DNA from: Fulvivirga sp.
Lineage (GTDB): Bacteria > Bacteroidota > Bacteroidia > Cytophagales > Cyclobacteriaceae
Direction of reading: 5' to 3'
Length of the DNA stretch: 38,588 bases
Assembly (NCBI GenBank): GCA_028280565.1
Contig: JANQLQ010000117.1
Span: forward strand, 1-38,588
Shown here: positions 7,518-15,377 of the stretch, piece after piece
Position numbering within the stretch: position 1 is the first letter of the stretch
Layout: each line of letters opens with the position of its first letter
Notes under the pieces: generated by a model
What the model saw: the letters and a program-made list of their open reading frames with translations, nothing else
What the model was told of the DNA's origin: nothing
The model's database searches: none
Made by a program: the position numbers and the translations under genes

Positions 7518-8261
7518 TTAAAAAACAGAACGGCCGATATAGCGTAGCTTATCCCTTTTTACAAAAGCCGTTTTGTCTCTCCAAGCTACCCTCACCCATA
7601 CATCCTGCTGGTCCCGGTAGTCGATACGGTGCCCTTTGTCCAAGATATCGATCACCTCTGCCCCGGCAGAGGGGCCGCTCATTAAGTAGGTATTGGATTC
7701 GGAGACGATCGCCTTGTTGTAGTCTCTTCCGAAGTTTAAGGTGTAAAAAAGAATTCCTAAAAATACCACCATCAGCGATGCCGGCAGTATAGGGTTTTGC
7801 TGTCTTTTGAATTTTTGATAATAAGTCAATGACAACATAAGTACGGACAGCGCCAACAGCCCATAAGTGATGATGTCAAAGTATTTATAAAAATTGGTCC
7901 GTAAGAAATCAAAATCGGTAAATTCATAACCGTCTAGCTGTTCTTTCTCTGCCAATTCCTCCATTTTTGTTAGCACTTTTCGATCTGCTGTCTTTAAGTA
8001 GTAAGTATTTAAGTAATACAGTGCGCCGCTGTAATCGCCCAACCCCTCCCGGATAAATGCCATACGCAGTAACATGGCCGAGCTAGATACTTTTTCTACT
8101 TCCAGCAAGTGATCATATACCTCGTATGATTCGGTGTACTTTTTTGCATCAAAAAGTGAATCGGCATAGGCCAACTGTTCCCCAGGCATGGCCTGGGCTA
8201 TAGTAGCCAAACCCCCACTTAGAGAAACGCTAATGACAAACAATGCAATCTTTCCATACAT
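7518..8261 (-). CDS. Membrane protein with TPR-like and SH3-like domains
   Basis: Read from ATG at 8261 the protein has 247 residues. A signal peptide (about 1-24, ending near IAQA) precedes a TPR-like helical region (AYADSLFDAKKYTESYEVYDHLL and following repeats). Two membrane helices lie near 126-148 and 157-177, and a C-terminal SH3-like beta domain (about 190-244) contains the GPSAGAEVIDILDKG and VWVRVAWRDKTAFVKRD features of bacterial SH3 domains. This architecture recalls BatE of the Bacteroidota Bat operon, but no other bat genes adjoin it, so the name is not given. A TATATTTG -7 box (8268-8275, minus strand) lies only 6 bases before the ATG, suggesting a nearly leaderless transcript; a TTG start three codons upstream is the alternative. 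Confidence 0.7.
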   Translation of the reverse strand: MYGKIALFVISVSLSGGLATIAQAMPGEQLAYADSLFDAKKYTESYEVYDHLLEVEKVSSSAMLLRMAFIREGLGDYSGALYYLNTYYLKTADRKVLTKMEELAEKEQLDGYEFTDFDFLRTNFYKYFDIITYGLLALSVLMLSLTYYQKFKRQQNPILPASLMVVFLGILFYTLNFGRDYNKAIVSESNTYLMSGPSAGAEVIDILDKGHRIDYRDQQDVWVRVAWRDKTAFVKRDKLRYIGRSVF

Positions 8262-8366
8262 AACGTACAAATATATGGTGTTGTAAGAAAAAATGAGACT
8301 TGGTCGGCAGGGATTATGTGGGTGGGACCTAGTACAGATATTTTTCCAGTTTTTTTAATGGGTTAT

Positions 8367-8397
8367 TTTGTATTTTATAGTTGGGCTATTACCTTTG
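8367..8397 (+). promoter_or_regulatory. Promoter of tRNA-Lys
   Basis: TTTG (8367-8370) and TACCTTTG (8390-8397) are separated by 19 bases, an excellent match to the Bacteroidota housekeeping promoter. The expected start point is near 8404, giving a precursor with about 50 bases before the mature tRNA. Confidence 0.65.
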
Positions 8398-8453
8398 CAA
8401 CTCTATTGAAAAACAGCGCCCTGGAAAGGGTTTTTTAATGGAATTCAGATAAT

Positions 8454-8526
8454 GATCCGATAGCTCAGTTGGTAGAGCATCTCCCTTTTAAGGAGAGGGT
8501 CCTGGGTTCGAGCCCCAGTCGGATCA
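8454..8526 (+). tRNA. tRNA-Lys (anticodon UUU)
   Basis: A complete cloverleaf of 73 bases can be folded. The acceptor stem is GATCCGA/TCGGATC, the D arm GCTC-AGTTGGTA-GAGC, the anticodon stem TCTCC/GGAGA with loop CTTTTAA (anticodon TTT), and the T arm CTGGG-TTCGAGC-CCCAG, followed by discriminator A. CCA is not encoded. Its 3' half is the target of the duplication seen at 10797-10877. Confidence 0.97.
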
Positions 8527-8528
8527 CG
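8505..8528 (+). repeat. Direct repeat, left copy, at tRNA-Lys 3' end (attL-like)
   Basis: These 24 bases, from the T arm through two bases past the discriminator, are identical to 10823-10846. Similarity continues imperfectly through the terminator and a following ATGnTCAAAGC block. The two copies bracket the AbiE pair. Position at a tRNA 3' end is typical of integrase attachment sites, although no integrase gene is present between them. Confidence 0.7.
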
Positions 8529-8531
8529 TTT

Positions 8532-8557
8532 AAAAGCCCTTTTTGAAGGGCTTTTTT
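8532..8557 (+). terminator. Rho-independent terminator of tRNA-Lys
   Basis: An A-run leads into the hairpin AAAGCCCTT-TTTG-AAGGGCTTT, which continues into T residues. It starts 6 bases after the tRNA. A diverged copy follows the tRNA remnant at 10853-10877. Confidence 0.85.
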
Positions 8558-8854
8558 ATGCTCAAAGCTTTTTTGCAGAAGTTTGCAGATTTTTTTTAAT
8601 ATTCTTGACGGCTGTTCGGATAATTTCAAGGTAGTCTTCTTCTGTTGAAGAACCTATGTTTTTCTAAGGGTACGTCGCTTTATCAATTTGTAATAGAATT
8701 AGAGAATAGTTGTCTACCACTTTGTCTCTTATTAGTTGAACTATATTCTCCTCGGATTTCTGGATTCTGTATTTCGAAAGTGCCTTAACAATACTGTTTT
8801 CGCCCACTATTTTTTGGCCGGTTCTTCGACATCTACTTTTATCTCGTTAATGGC
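8558..8854. other. Gene-poor stretch with a possible minus-strand remnant
   Basis: No confident gene is present. On the minus strand a frame without an ATG runs to a TAG at 8664-8666 and reads like real protein (it includes IVKALSKYRIQKSEENIVQL), but it is only about 60 codons and begins after a stop near 8850. It may be the decayed end of a gene once downstream of the AbiE pair. I do not recognise it. Confidence 0.35.
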
Positions 8855-9889
8855 CTAGTACCAGTAGTAAAAGGCTTCCGGGTTACTTTTCTTGAGTTTA
8901 TTGAGCTTGTTATATGTGGCATTTTCGATCAGCCAATCTTTTATTTCTTCTGGGCTGCTGTACTTCTTTGGAGAACTAGTGGTCCCATTCATGAGTATTT
9001 GACACAAATAGGCGGTTTTGGCTCCTGCGACAATTGCCTCTTCTATTTTGAACCTGCCAATAATGAAATTGGTAATGTTCTGTATCCCTGTTTTCAGGTG
9101 TTGGAAATCCGGTTTTTTCTCATCACGCAGGGCAAGAGCCCAACAAGCCTGAAATGTATCTTCCAGTACCTGGTTTTTATCCAGGTCGAGTTTTCTGAAC
9201 TTGATCTCTTCTTTTACAACTTTATGGTACGATGCTCTGACCGTCCCTATATCCTCACTTACATCGAATAGATGGGAGATATCAAAAAGCTGTTTGATGA
9301 TCTCAGTATGCCTGCCTTTGGTATACAGGATTCCGGTTGTTTTTGGGGCAAAGGCAGTGAGCTTGTCTCCCAAGATGGCCTCCGGTACAGGAACCTCGAC
9401 TGTAACAGGCTTCCCTTCAATTTCCAACCATTCATGAGTTACTTCTAACGTCTGTATCCGTGAGTATGGATTGGCAGTATAGAGTATATCTAGGAGTATA
9501 GGCTCATCGCCATAATGCTGATCGAGTTGACTCGTGTAATAGATCTTATAATGACTCATAGGAGCGCCTATTACATGCTTTCGCTCGTTATCTGCTGACC
9601 ACTTGGTGAAGCTGGTCTCCTTTACAATTTTGTCAAGGGTAGTCTCAATCTCCTCCTGGCTGGTTTCTGTAATAATGTCGATATCTATGGAGAACCTCCT
9701 GGGAGGGTCTGTCATCAACAGTAAGCAAGTACCTCCTTTGAAGATTAACGAAATATCATTGGCCCTTAATTGTTCCAGGAGCGTAAATGCATATACTACC
9801 TTTTCCAGCATTTTTGGATCGACCCTTCTTCCCAACTTTCCAGAAGTCTCTTTTAATCTTTCGGGGTGATATGTGCTTTCGGTTATCAT
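8855..9889 (-). CDS. AbiEii-type nucleotidyltransferase toxin
   Basis: This 344-residue member of the AbiEii/AbiGii nucleotidyltransferase family is the toxin of type IV-like abortive-infection systems. The signature is intact: KGGT (residues 51-54) followed by RRFSIDIDI, placing the metal-binding pair at Asp69 and Asp71, then GDKLTAFAPKTTG and the KQLFDISHLF segment matching the conserved lysine/aspartate motif. Known relatives transfer nucleotides to RNA targets and arrest growth, protecting the population from phage. ATG 9889 lies 24 bases after the stop of the upstream antitoxin-like gene on the same strand, the usual AbiE order. The pair lies between a tRNA-Lys gene and a partial copy of it, suggesting acquisition as a defence cassette. 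Confidence 0.88.
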   Translation of the reverse strand: MITESTYHPERLKETSGKLGRRVDPKMLEKVVYAFTLLEQLRANDISLIFKGGTCLLLMTDPPRRFSIDIDIITETSQEEIETTLDKIVKETSFTKWSADNERKHVIGAPMSHYKIYYTSQLDQHYGDEPILLDILYTANPYSRIQTLEVTHEWLEIEGKPVTVEVPVPEAILGDKLTAFAPKTTGILYTKGRHTEIIKQLFDISHLFDVSEDIGTVRASYHKVVKEEIKFRKLDLDKNQVLEDTFQACWALALRDEKKPDFQHLKTGIQNITNFIIGRFKIEEAIVAGAKTAYLCQILMNGTTSSPKKYSSPEEIKDWLIENATYNKLNKLKKSNPEAFYYWY

Positions 9890-9913
9890 TTCAAATAATT
9901 GGCAAATTCATGT

Positions 9914-10636
9914 CTATATTGCCGAAGTTTTGACTAAGTATTTTTCTACTTCCTCTTGCTGGTTTCTCCGAGAGGCATACCTTCTCATTTTTTGCTTGTT
10001 GATAGAATATTTTTCATTTGCCGCCCTATATATATTTTCAACTTCTCCTTGCTGAGCGGCAAAAAGATTCTTGTCGATCAGCACATCAACTAGTAGTTTC
10101 TCCAAGGGTGCTATCCGGTATCCATTCTGTTTGGAAATTGGAGCTTCTGATACCAGGGGCTTTACTATAATGGCCTCATCAAAATTTGAGACGTATCTCT
10201 CGTACATCGTAGCATCAGGGTTCAGAAATGCCTTTTTGCTAAAATCTGTAATGGAGCTGAAAACCGATTCCAGGACATCCTTTTCCACTTCTGCTACCAA
10301 CTGGTACCGAAAAAGTTGATGAATCATAAATTCATTGAACCACCGGCTGTCCCAAACACAGAATTCGACATATGGAAATTCTTTCTTGATCCTGTCATGC
10401 AGTCTTTTGAGCGAATTAGAGATCGCCGGCTCGAATCCGTTTACCGGTTCCAGTGAGTATTTCCCCCTTGAAACATGATGAATGGCACCCTCTTCTTTGA
10501 GTTTATGGATATTCCAATTAACCGTTTGCTCCGCCCAATCAGGGTAATATTTAACCAAGAAAGAGACCAGTTCTCCTTTTGAAAGAACGGATTTTTCTCC
10601 GAAGGCATTCTTGATTAGTTGATTGATATTCTTCAA
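9914..10636 (-). CDS. AbiEi-like winged-helix antitoxin partner (DUF6577-like)
   Basis: This protein of 240 residues lies immediately upstream of the toxin. The N-terminal 70 residues look like a winged helix: a helical part (LSKGELVSFLVKYYPDWAEQTVNWNIHKLKEEG) leads into the wing AIHHVSRGKYSL. This is the domain by which AbiEi-type antitoxins bind their own promoter. The rest (residues 75-240) contains the EFCVWDSRWFNEFM and PLEKLLVDVLIDKN segments seen in antitoxin-like partners of AbiEii toxins. The start is TTG at 10636; an in-frame stop lies four codons further upstream and no ATG is suitably placed, so this weak start may limit its synthesis. The inverted repeat TACTTT/AAAGTA about 65 bases upstream (10700-10715) is a candidate autoregulatory site. 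The family name is from memory and moderately sure. Confidence 0.75.
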   Translation of the reverse strand: MKNINQLIKNAFGEKSVLSKGELVSFLVKYYPDWAEQTVNWNIHKLKEEGAIHHVSRGKYSLEPVNGFEPAISNSLKRLHDRIKKEFPYVEFCVWDSRWFNEFMIHQLFRYQLVAEVEKDVLESVFSSITDFSKKAFLNPDATMYERYVSNFDEAIIVKPLVSEAPISKQNGYRIAPLEKLLVDVLIDKNLFAAQQGEVENIYRAANEKYSINKQKMRRYASRRNQQEEVEKYLVKTSAI

Positions 10637-10699
10637 ATTTTCAAACTAAATATTAAAGATAGGTAAAACGACCAAATATCAAAACTACGGCAAATAAAA

Positions 10700-10715
10700 T
10701 ATACTTTTGCCAAAG
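10700..10715. promoter_or_regulatory. Small inverted repeat upstream of the AbiE operon
   Basis: TACTTT-TGCC-AAAGTA is a six-base inverted repeat 64 bases before the antitoxin start. AbiEi antitoxins repress their own promoters by binding inverted repeats, so this is a candidate operator. A match this short can occur by chance. Confidence 0.3.
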
Positions 10716-10796
10716 TATTGAAAATCCACCCAAAAAAGCCTTTGGAGATATTGTTAGCATATCTAAGGTCCATTCGGGGTGCTGACACCCCAGTCG

Positions 10797-10844
10797 TACG
10801 TCCTTTTAAAGAGAGGATCCTTGGTTCGAGCCCCAGTCGGATCA
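10797..10844 (+). pseudogene. tRNA-Lys 3'-half remnant
   Basis: The stretch matches tRNA-Lys from the anticodon arm to the 3' end, but the 5' half is absent. The anticodon stem no longer pairs and the T stem has a mismatch (CTTGG against CCCAG). It is followed by a diverged copy of the tRNA terminator. It cannot be a functional tRNA. Confidence 0.8.
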
Positions 10845-10846
10845 CG
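10823..10846 (+). repeat. Direct repeat, right copy (attR-like)
   Basis: These bases are identical to 8505-8528 at the intact tRNA-Lys 3' end. The distance between copies is about 2.3 kb and encloses only the AbiE pair and a short remnant. Confidence 0.7.
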
Positions 10847-10852
10847 CGTATT

Positions 10853-10877
10853 AAAGCCCTTTCAAGGGCCTTTTTTA
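10853..10877 (+). terminator. Diverged copy of the tRNA-Lys terminator
   Basis: AAAGCCCTT-TC-AAGGGC followed by C and six T residues repeats the terminator at 8532-8557 with a shorter loop. Its presence after the tRNA remnant shows that the duplicated block extends beyond the tRNA. Confidence 0.65.
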
Positions 10878-10889
10878 TGTTCAAAGCCT

Positions 10890-11544
10890 CTTAGTAGAAG
10901 ATTAAAAAGATTTACGAAATCTCCTACCCTTATTGCTTGAGGTACTCATGAATATCTCGGCATAACTCCTATGTTGCAGGTGACATTCCCTGTCTTCACC
11001 ATAGTTTTCATATGTCCTTTTTCCTTGGTCATCAATCATGCTAGCTAAGTGGCACAACCGTTCTTCACTCGATCAGGATAGTAAGCCTGAAACCATCTTT
11101 TGATAATAGGTCTTCTCGCAGCAGAATGGAATATGCTATAGGTCCGGTATATTTAAGGACTCGAATGGTAAGCTTGTACTTAGAACGTCTAAGGTCAAAG
11201 CTGATTTTCTATGAAATGTTAAGCGCACAGACCCCAAATACTAATCCCTTAAATAGTTGACCCTCTTAAGGTATTTCACTAGCCGATGTAAGGATCTGGT
11301 TGCTTTTTAGATGCCGAAAAATCGAGTCATTATTCTCCCATTCGAAAGTAGTAAAACTTACATGCACTCGTGTTTCAGTGCAAATTTTTGTATCTCCAAA
11401 TAATGGTTTTTTCGTAAATCTTCCTTTGGTGTATTATTTAAATACTAGGGATACTTACAAGAGTATCTAAAAGTAATGGTTAGCAACGGATGGTATTCAT
11501 TCAATGCCTAGCTTCATGTAACTAAATTTTAAACCCTTACAATT
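10890..11544. other. Intergenic stretch with no gene seen
   Basis: About 650 bases carry no frame with protein-like sequence on either strand. I see no strong promoter or hairpin. Confidence 0.5.
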
Positions 11545-11934
11545 ATGAGAACCAGTAAACAATATTTTGTATGGGTACTGATTTCGTGCCTTTGTGTAGT
11601 GTATTCCTGTAGCGACACAAACCTAAATGAACTAGAATCAAACTTACCTGATGAGTTACCTAATCTTGCAAGTGTCGAAACCATTGATCCATCCCAAAAT
11701 GAAACTAATTTGCAGATCACTAAGGAGTTAACAAAGCTCTTGATGGAATGGGGTAAAGAACTGCTTGTTGCGGCAAAGGACCCCAAGGCAAAATCATTGA
11801 TTTATCATGAGATCAAAAAACAATTTGACGGGGATGAGAACGTTCTTATCTCAACAATGATGGAAGTTTCCACACAACGTAATATTCAATCATTGGTTAC
11901 GGCTAATGAAAAGCTAGTTGCATTTAACTCTTAA
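11545..11934 (+). CDS. Lipoprotein, N-terminal fragment of a probably frameshifted DUF3103-like gene
   Basis: The frame encodes 129 residues and starts with ATG at 11545. A lipoprotein signal (VYSC, Cys22) is followed by a helical segment, ITKELTKLLMEWGKELL, and a KKQFDGDENVLIS motif that resembles the start of DUF3103-type proteins. The frame stops at TAA 11932, yet protein-like sequence continues in other frames: LTSYADVGK, then DGFALIEKSSGERF, then the frame of the next entry. The shifts lie at or next to short runs (A5 near 11955, T5 near 11997). This is therefore probably the front part of one longer lipoprotein gene that is broken, or misread by sequencing. Its function is unknown. Confidence 0.55.
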   Translation: MRTSKQYFVWVLISCLCVVYSCSDTNLNELESNLPDELPNLASVETIDPSQNETNLQITKELTKLLMEWGKELLVAAKDPKAKSLIYHEIKKQFDGDENVLISTMMEVSTQRNIQSLVTANEKLVAFNS

Positions 11935-11999
11935 CCAGCTATGCAGACGTTGGAAAAAGATGGCTTTGCCCTCATTGAAAAGTCAAGTGGTGAACGTTT

Positions 12000-12815
12000 T
12001 TGTCCACAGCTCTTATACCATCGTTTGAAAAAGTACAGTCGCTTAATATGGACCCGGTACTTGTTATTGGATTAGGAGATAAGGATCAATATCCCGGTTA
12101 CATACTAAATGAAAATGGAGAGATAGTCGAGTATAATCGCATGATTGATGAAAAGTTCGCTCAAGAAAACGAAGTTTGGGCGCTCACAATCAACGAACGG
12201 GTTGACGAAAATGGTAAGGTGAGTATTGATAGAATAGATGCGCCACAAAGTAATAACTTAGGAAGGGTTAATGCACACATGGAATTTTTTAGGCTTGCTG
12301 AGCTAAAAGAGAGTTACGTCTCTGGCAAGCCTGATGTTTACCTGAAGCGATTTTCTCTTTTCGATGTAAGGCCGGGACAGAGTGGGAACCGAGAAATCTA
12401 TAAGGTTGGTGATGAAACGAGGGGTAATCAGATTAATGTGATTAATAGGGGCGATTTAAGCCGGACTATTCCTGTGAATTTTACCTACTACAGAAATTGG
12501 GACCCTGTTAATGGGAACGTTCTAGGCGATGTGCTGATATACGTACTGTATGAGAGAGATGGAGTGCCAACTGGTGAAAGAAGAGTCTTTATCACTATTG
12601 AAGGAAGGGAGTGTTTCGGGTCAACTCAACCCCTAACCTGCGCTCAACCTAAAAGAGTAGAATCAATCACCTATCGATCAGCAGATAGCTATTACGATGC
12701 CGGTACTATATATTTTCCTTTACCAATCCCTTTTATCAACCCCCCTAGAACCGCATGTGACTACGACGGGCGAGATTGGGGTGTAAGATCATGGTGGACT
12801 TCAATTTGTATATAA
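12000..12815 (+). CDS. C-terminal fragment of the frameshifted DUF3103-like protein
   Basis: The open frame gives up to 271 residues from a TTG at 12000; the first ATG is 12048. It has no signal peptide of its own although its content (LNMDPVLVIGLGD, then VWALTINERVDENGKV) looks like the middle of an exported protein and recalls the DUF3103 pattern in which a D-x-PVLV-x-NERVD stretch follows the N-terminal helices. The last third is rich in beta-strand-like sequence, ending WGVRSWWTSICI. A missing start plus the continuity of protein-like sequence across 11934-12000 argue that it belongs with the preceding fragment. It overlaps the next gene by 25 bases. Confidence 0.5.
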   Translation: MSTALIPSFEKVQSLNMDPVLVIGLGDKDQYPGYILNENGEIVEYNRMIDEKFAQENEVWALTINERVDENGKVSIDRIDAPQSNNLGRVNAHMEFFRLAELKESYVSGKPDVYLKRFSLFDVRPGQSGNREIYKVGDETRGNQINVINRGDLSRTIPVNFTYYRNWDPVNGNVLGDVLIYVLYERDGVPTGERRVFITIEGRECFGSTQPLTCAQPKRVESITYRSADSYYDAGTIYFPLPIPFINPPRTACDYDGRDWGVRSWWTSICI

Positions 12816-13429
12816 AATCTGCAATTGCAGCACTAGTTATTTTGACAGGCCCTGTTTGCACTTTTGGGCAGGTGAGGGCTGGCCCTAAACTTTCACTGGA
12901 GTTTGGATATTCATTAAGGAGCACAGGTTTCCAGGAACTAAGTGAACACCCAAATATTCCTATTTCATGGCAAAAGAACCTAACCGGAAGTAGAGGGAAA
13001 TTTGGGGTAGGGTATCGAGTCACACCTAAAATTGAGTTAAGATATGCGGCAGGTATTCATTACGATCATTCTAGGGTAGGAGCGCCAGGTAGTGGAGTCA
13101 TTGAATACAAGGATTGGTTTCTTGATCATAATTTCGGAGTCCGCTATTACCCTAGAGAAACCAATTTGTTAAGTCGCTATTTCATATTCGAAGTAAGCCG
13201 GATTAATAGCAACTCGTCTCTCGAGATCTTTTGGAATGGGGAATGGCAAACCTACGATTTGGCCTTTACCGCAGTAGGAGTAGGTGCCGGTTTTAGGGTA
13301 TGGAGATTCATTCTAGAGCCTCGAATAAGCTTAAGCGATTTTGGGAACGCTTTTAATCGAAGCAAAAGATTTACATTCATAAGTATTGATTTGCTCTACC
13401 GGCTTGGACTGATACACAATAAAAAATAG
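12791..13429 (+). CDS. Small outer-membrane beta-barrel-like protein, unknown function
   Basis: Read from ATG 12791, it has 212 residues and a signal peptide ending near CTFGQ (about residue 26). The mature part alternates hydrophobic and polar residues in many short strands (FGVGYRVTPKIELRYAAGIHY, HNFGVRYYPRE, AVGVGAGFRVWRFILEPRI), typical of an 8- to 10-strand barrel of the outer-membrane protein type. It lacks a terminal aromatic residue. A TTG-initiated start five codons upstream is possible. The 25-base overlap with the preceding frame suggests co-transcription with the lipoprotein gene. No family is recognised. Confidence 0.6.
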   Translation: MVDFNLYIKSAIAALVILTGPVCTFGQVRAGPKLSLEFGYSLRSTGFQELSEHPNIPISWQKNLTGSRGKFGVGYRVTPKIELRYAAGIHYDHSRVGAPGSGVIEYKDWFLDHNFGVRYYPRETNLLSRYFIFEVSRINSNSSLEIFWNGEWQTYDLAFTAVGVGAGFRVWRFILEPRISLSDFGNAFNRSKRFTFISIDLLYRLGLIHNKK

Positions 13430-14424
13430 CCAATGGATTTGCAATACAAAAAGTCTTCTATTTGTAAGGTACTTTAATAAATGAGTTGAATATGCATTCT
13501 TCCTTAGAGCCATAAACTTGATGACTAGATAGTATCAATCTGACCTTTTTCCACTCTCCATTTTTTTCCAACAATAGATAATAACGCGTTTCCAAGGATC
13601 CTCAAACTGATAATCTATGAATTTCCGATGACCCTACCTTCAAACAATATCAACTGCCCCTCACTTCAAGCTTCAGTAAAATAAACTACAGCTCCGAAGT
13701 TGGTGTACTTTCTTATTGCTATTGTTCTTACTACTGGTTTCCAATTCTTTGATGATTTACTTCAATCCTTCGAGCATCTTATTGCGCTTTGCATTTTCAT
13801 TTTTCCAATCACCGTAATCCTCTTCCTTCCATTCGCTTTTCATTTTGCAACCACTGCTATGCCCATTGAGTTTTTTTGAGGTCGGAAAGGTTTCACCTCA
13901 GCGAGGACAGCGTTATGGTTGCGCTTCAAGGTAGATACCCGCCTGAACTACAATACTCGAGCGTTTCGCAAATCTAAGTGCACATCATCCGAAATGCTTT
14001 TCAGTCGTATAGAGCATATGGATGAAACTAAAAACGATAATGGGTAGTGTGAAACCTATCGGGGCCGATCTCCAATCACTTTTTTTCGGTAGGAACTGGT
14101 AGGTTAGGTTATGAGCCAAGGAAGCCAACAATAGCCTACAGCCGTCCATATCCACCCCCTTGATACAGTGCTAGGTATATGCCGGATTGCCATGGTCACA
14201 GAGATCTACATTTTCTATTACCCCCTTGTTCTAGTGAGTAATACTTATGCGGCCCATCCTATGTCGAAGGGACTTGACAACTAAAGTTTACAGCTCATAA
14301 CTTCCAAAACAACATCAATTCAGCCCGCAAACGATTGAAATGTTTGACTTTAAATTCTTTTTTACGTAATTAGGAGGCAAAGTTGAAATTCATATCAAGC
14401 GACGTGTAATTTAAAACACTGGTT
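13430..14424. other. Decayed region with gene remnants on the minus strand
   Basis: There is no intact gene in about 1 kb. On the minus strand between roughly 13440 and 13880 several short protein-like pieces lie in different frames (for example DYQFEDPWKR, then YYLLLEKNGEWKKVRLILSS, and separately MKSEWKEEDYGDWKNENAKR), as expected of an eroded gene. The 13985-14149 piece is listed separately. The region marks a boundary between accessory DNA and the polysaccharide locus. Confidence 0.4.
13985..14149 (-). pseudogene. Possible transposase C-terminal remnant
   Basis: A 54-codon frame begins MDGCRLLLASLAHNLTYQ. The LLLASLAHNL phrase resembles the end of IS transposases of the kind that finish with a LALAHNL-type helix. 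Upstream sequence on the same strand is out of frame or interrupted by stops. The resemblance is short, so this is a weak call. Confidence 0.25.
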
Positions 14425-15072
14425 TTGAGATCTATAATAACCCATACAAACCACTCGAAAGATCTTCGAATACGTAATGGCTCTACCCAGCCAGATGAGC
14501 CTGCATTGCTTTGGAGCGAGATGACGAAAGGGAATGAAGCGGCCTTTTGCCAAGTCTACAACACCTTTGTAAAAGATCTTTTCTCTTACGCGAGCCGGAT
14601 CACCAAAAACAAAGAATTGATCGAAGATAGTGTACAAGATCTTTTTATCGAGATCTGGAAGTCACGCGACAGCCTGCCACAGGTCAAGTCTGTTAAGTTT
14701 TACCTGTACAAGCGCATCAAACGCAAGATCATCCGGAAACTCATTGAGAGTCGCAAATTGCCGTTGACCCGGAATATCCTGGAAGAATATAATTTTGAGA
14801 TCACTTTTTCCCATGAAGCAGAGCTGATCAAGAAGCAGATCTCAAAGGAAAAGCAAGAGCGACTTCTGAAATCCTTGAACAAGCTCACGAGGCGCCAAAA
14901 AGAAGCGATAACCTTAAGATTCTATGATGGCCTTCGAAACAGCGAGGTCGCTGCCCTGCTCGCCATGAGCCCTAAATCCGTAAGAAACCTTATTTACCGG
15001 GCCATGATCGTGCTCAAAGACGAGATGTCTGTAGTTTTACTGCTGGCAATTTCTGAGTGGTATTCCCTGTAA
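14425..15072 (+). CDS. ECF sigma factor (FecI/SigX-like) of the polysaccharide locus
   Basis: This protein of up to 215 residues has sigma region 2 (about 30-100: ALLWSEMTKGNEAAFCQVYNTF, then IEDSVQDLFIEIWKSR) and region 4 (about 150-200: LTRRQKEAITLRFYDGLRNSEVAALLAMSPKSVRNLIYRAM). It therefore directs RNA polymerase to alternative promoters. The start is uncertain: TTG 14425 is the first usable codon, while the first ATG (14521) would remove part of region 2, so an upstream start is required. It lies 305 bases before a fecR-like anti-sigma gene and a susC gene with an STN domain. This is the standard trans-envelope set in which substrate binding at SusC frees the sigma factor. The C-terminus carries a short hydrophobic tail (VVLLLAISEW). 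Confidence 0.88.
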   Translation: MRSIITHTNHSKDLRIRNGSTQPDEPALLWSEMTKGNEAAFCQVYNTFVKDLFSYASRITKNKELIEDSVQDLFIEIWKSRDSLPQVKSVKFYLYKRIKRKIIRKLIESRKLPLTRNILEEYNFEITFSHEAELIKKQISKEKQERLLKSLNKLTRRQKEAITLRFYDGLRNSEVAALLAMSPKSVRNLIYRAMIVLKDEMSVVLLLAISEWYSL

Positions 15073-15136
15073 GGCTCATTCTACCATTCCACAGTCTATA
15101 CAACGTTAAAATGAACACCTAGCTATTCACTTGGCG

Positions 15137-15184
15137 CGGGTTTTCCAAACCCGTTTCTACATGTATACAGGTTCTCTGAACCTG
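15137..15184 (+). promoter_or_regulatory. Two consecutive hairpins after the sigma gene
   Basis: CGGGTTT-TCC-AAACCCG (15137-15153) and CAGGTTC-TCT-GAACCTG (15168-15184) are both perfect seven-base stems with three-base loops, 14 bases apart. Neither is followed by a strong T-run. They may end sigma-gene transcription or shape the mRNA leader of the anti-sigma gene. Confidence 0.45.
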
Positions 15185-15311
15185 CTATTGGCATAGGCCG
15201 CATTCCTAGTAAGCGGTATATGACAAGCCCGGGAACCTGCTCCAATAGGTCAACTATACCTCAGTAGCGCTTACCCTTGGCAATTTTTCACCCCCAGGAA
15301 AAAGATTTTAA

Positions 15312-15348
15312 AAAAAGTCGAATTTTTTTGAGGACGCCCCGACTTTTT
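15312..15348 (+). terminator. Inverted repeat with T-run before fecR
   Basis: AAAAAGTCG (15312-15320) is complementary to CGACTTTTT (15340-15348), with a 19-base loop. It lies 30 bases before the FecR start. The T-rich end suggests a terminator or attenuator; alternatively the C-rich stretch after it (CTGCCCC) may be part of an ECF promoter for fecR-susC. Confidence 0.4.
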
Positions 15349-15377
15349 CTGCCCCTTATAGATATAGAACCATAATT

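Noticed and set aside
7518-8261. BatE of a Bat aerotolerance operon
   Set aside because: The domain order is similar, but no batA-D or MoxR-type gene is adjacent, so the symbol is not justified.
8505-10877. A complete integrative element at tRNA-Lys
   Set aside because: No integrase, excisionase or replication gene is present between the repeats; only a toxin-antitoxin pair remains.
10633-10884. Minus-strand frame of 83 codons containing LGLEPRILSLKGRTTGV
   Set aside because: This phrase is the usual false translation of the antisense of a tRNA; the frame covers the tRNA-Lys remnant.
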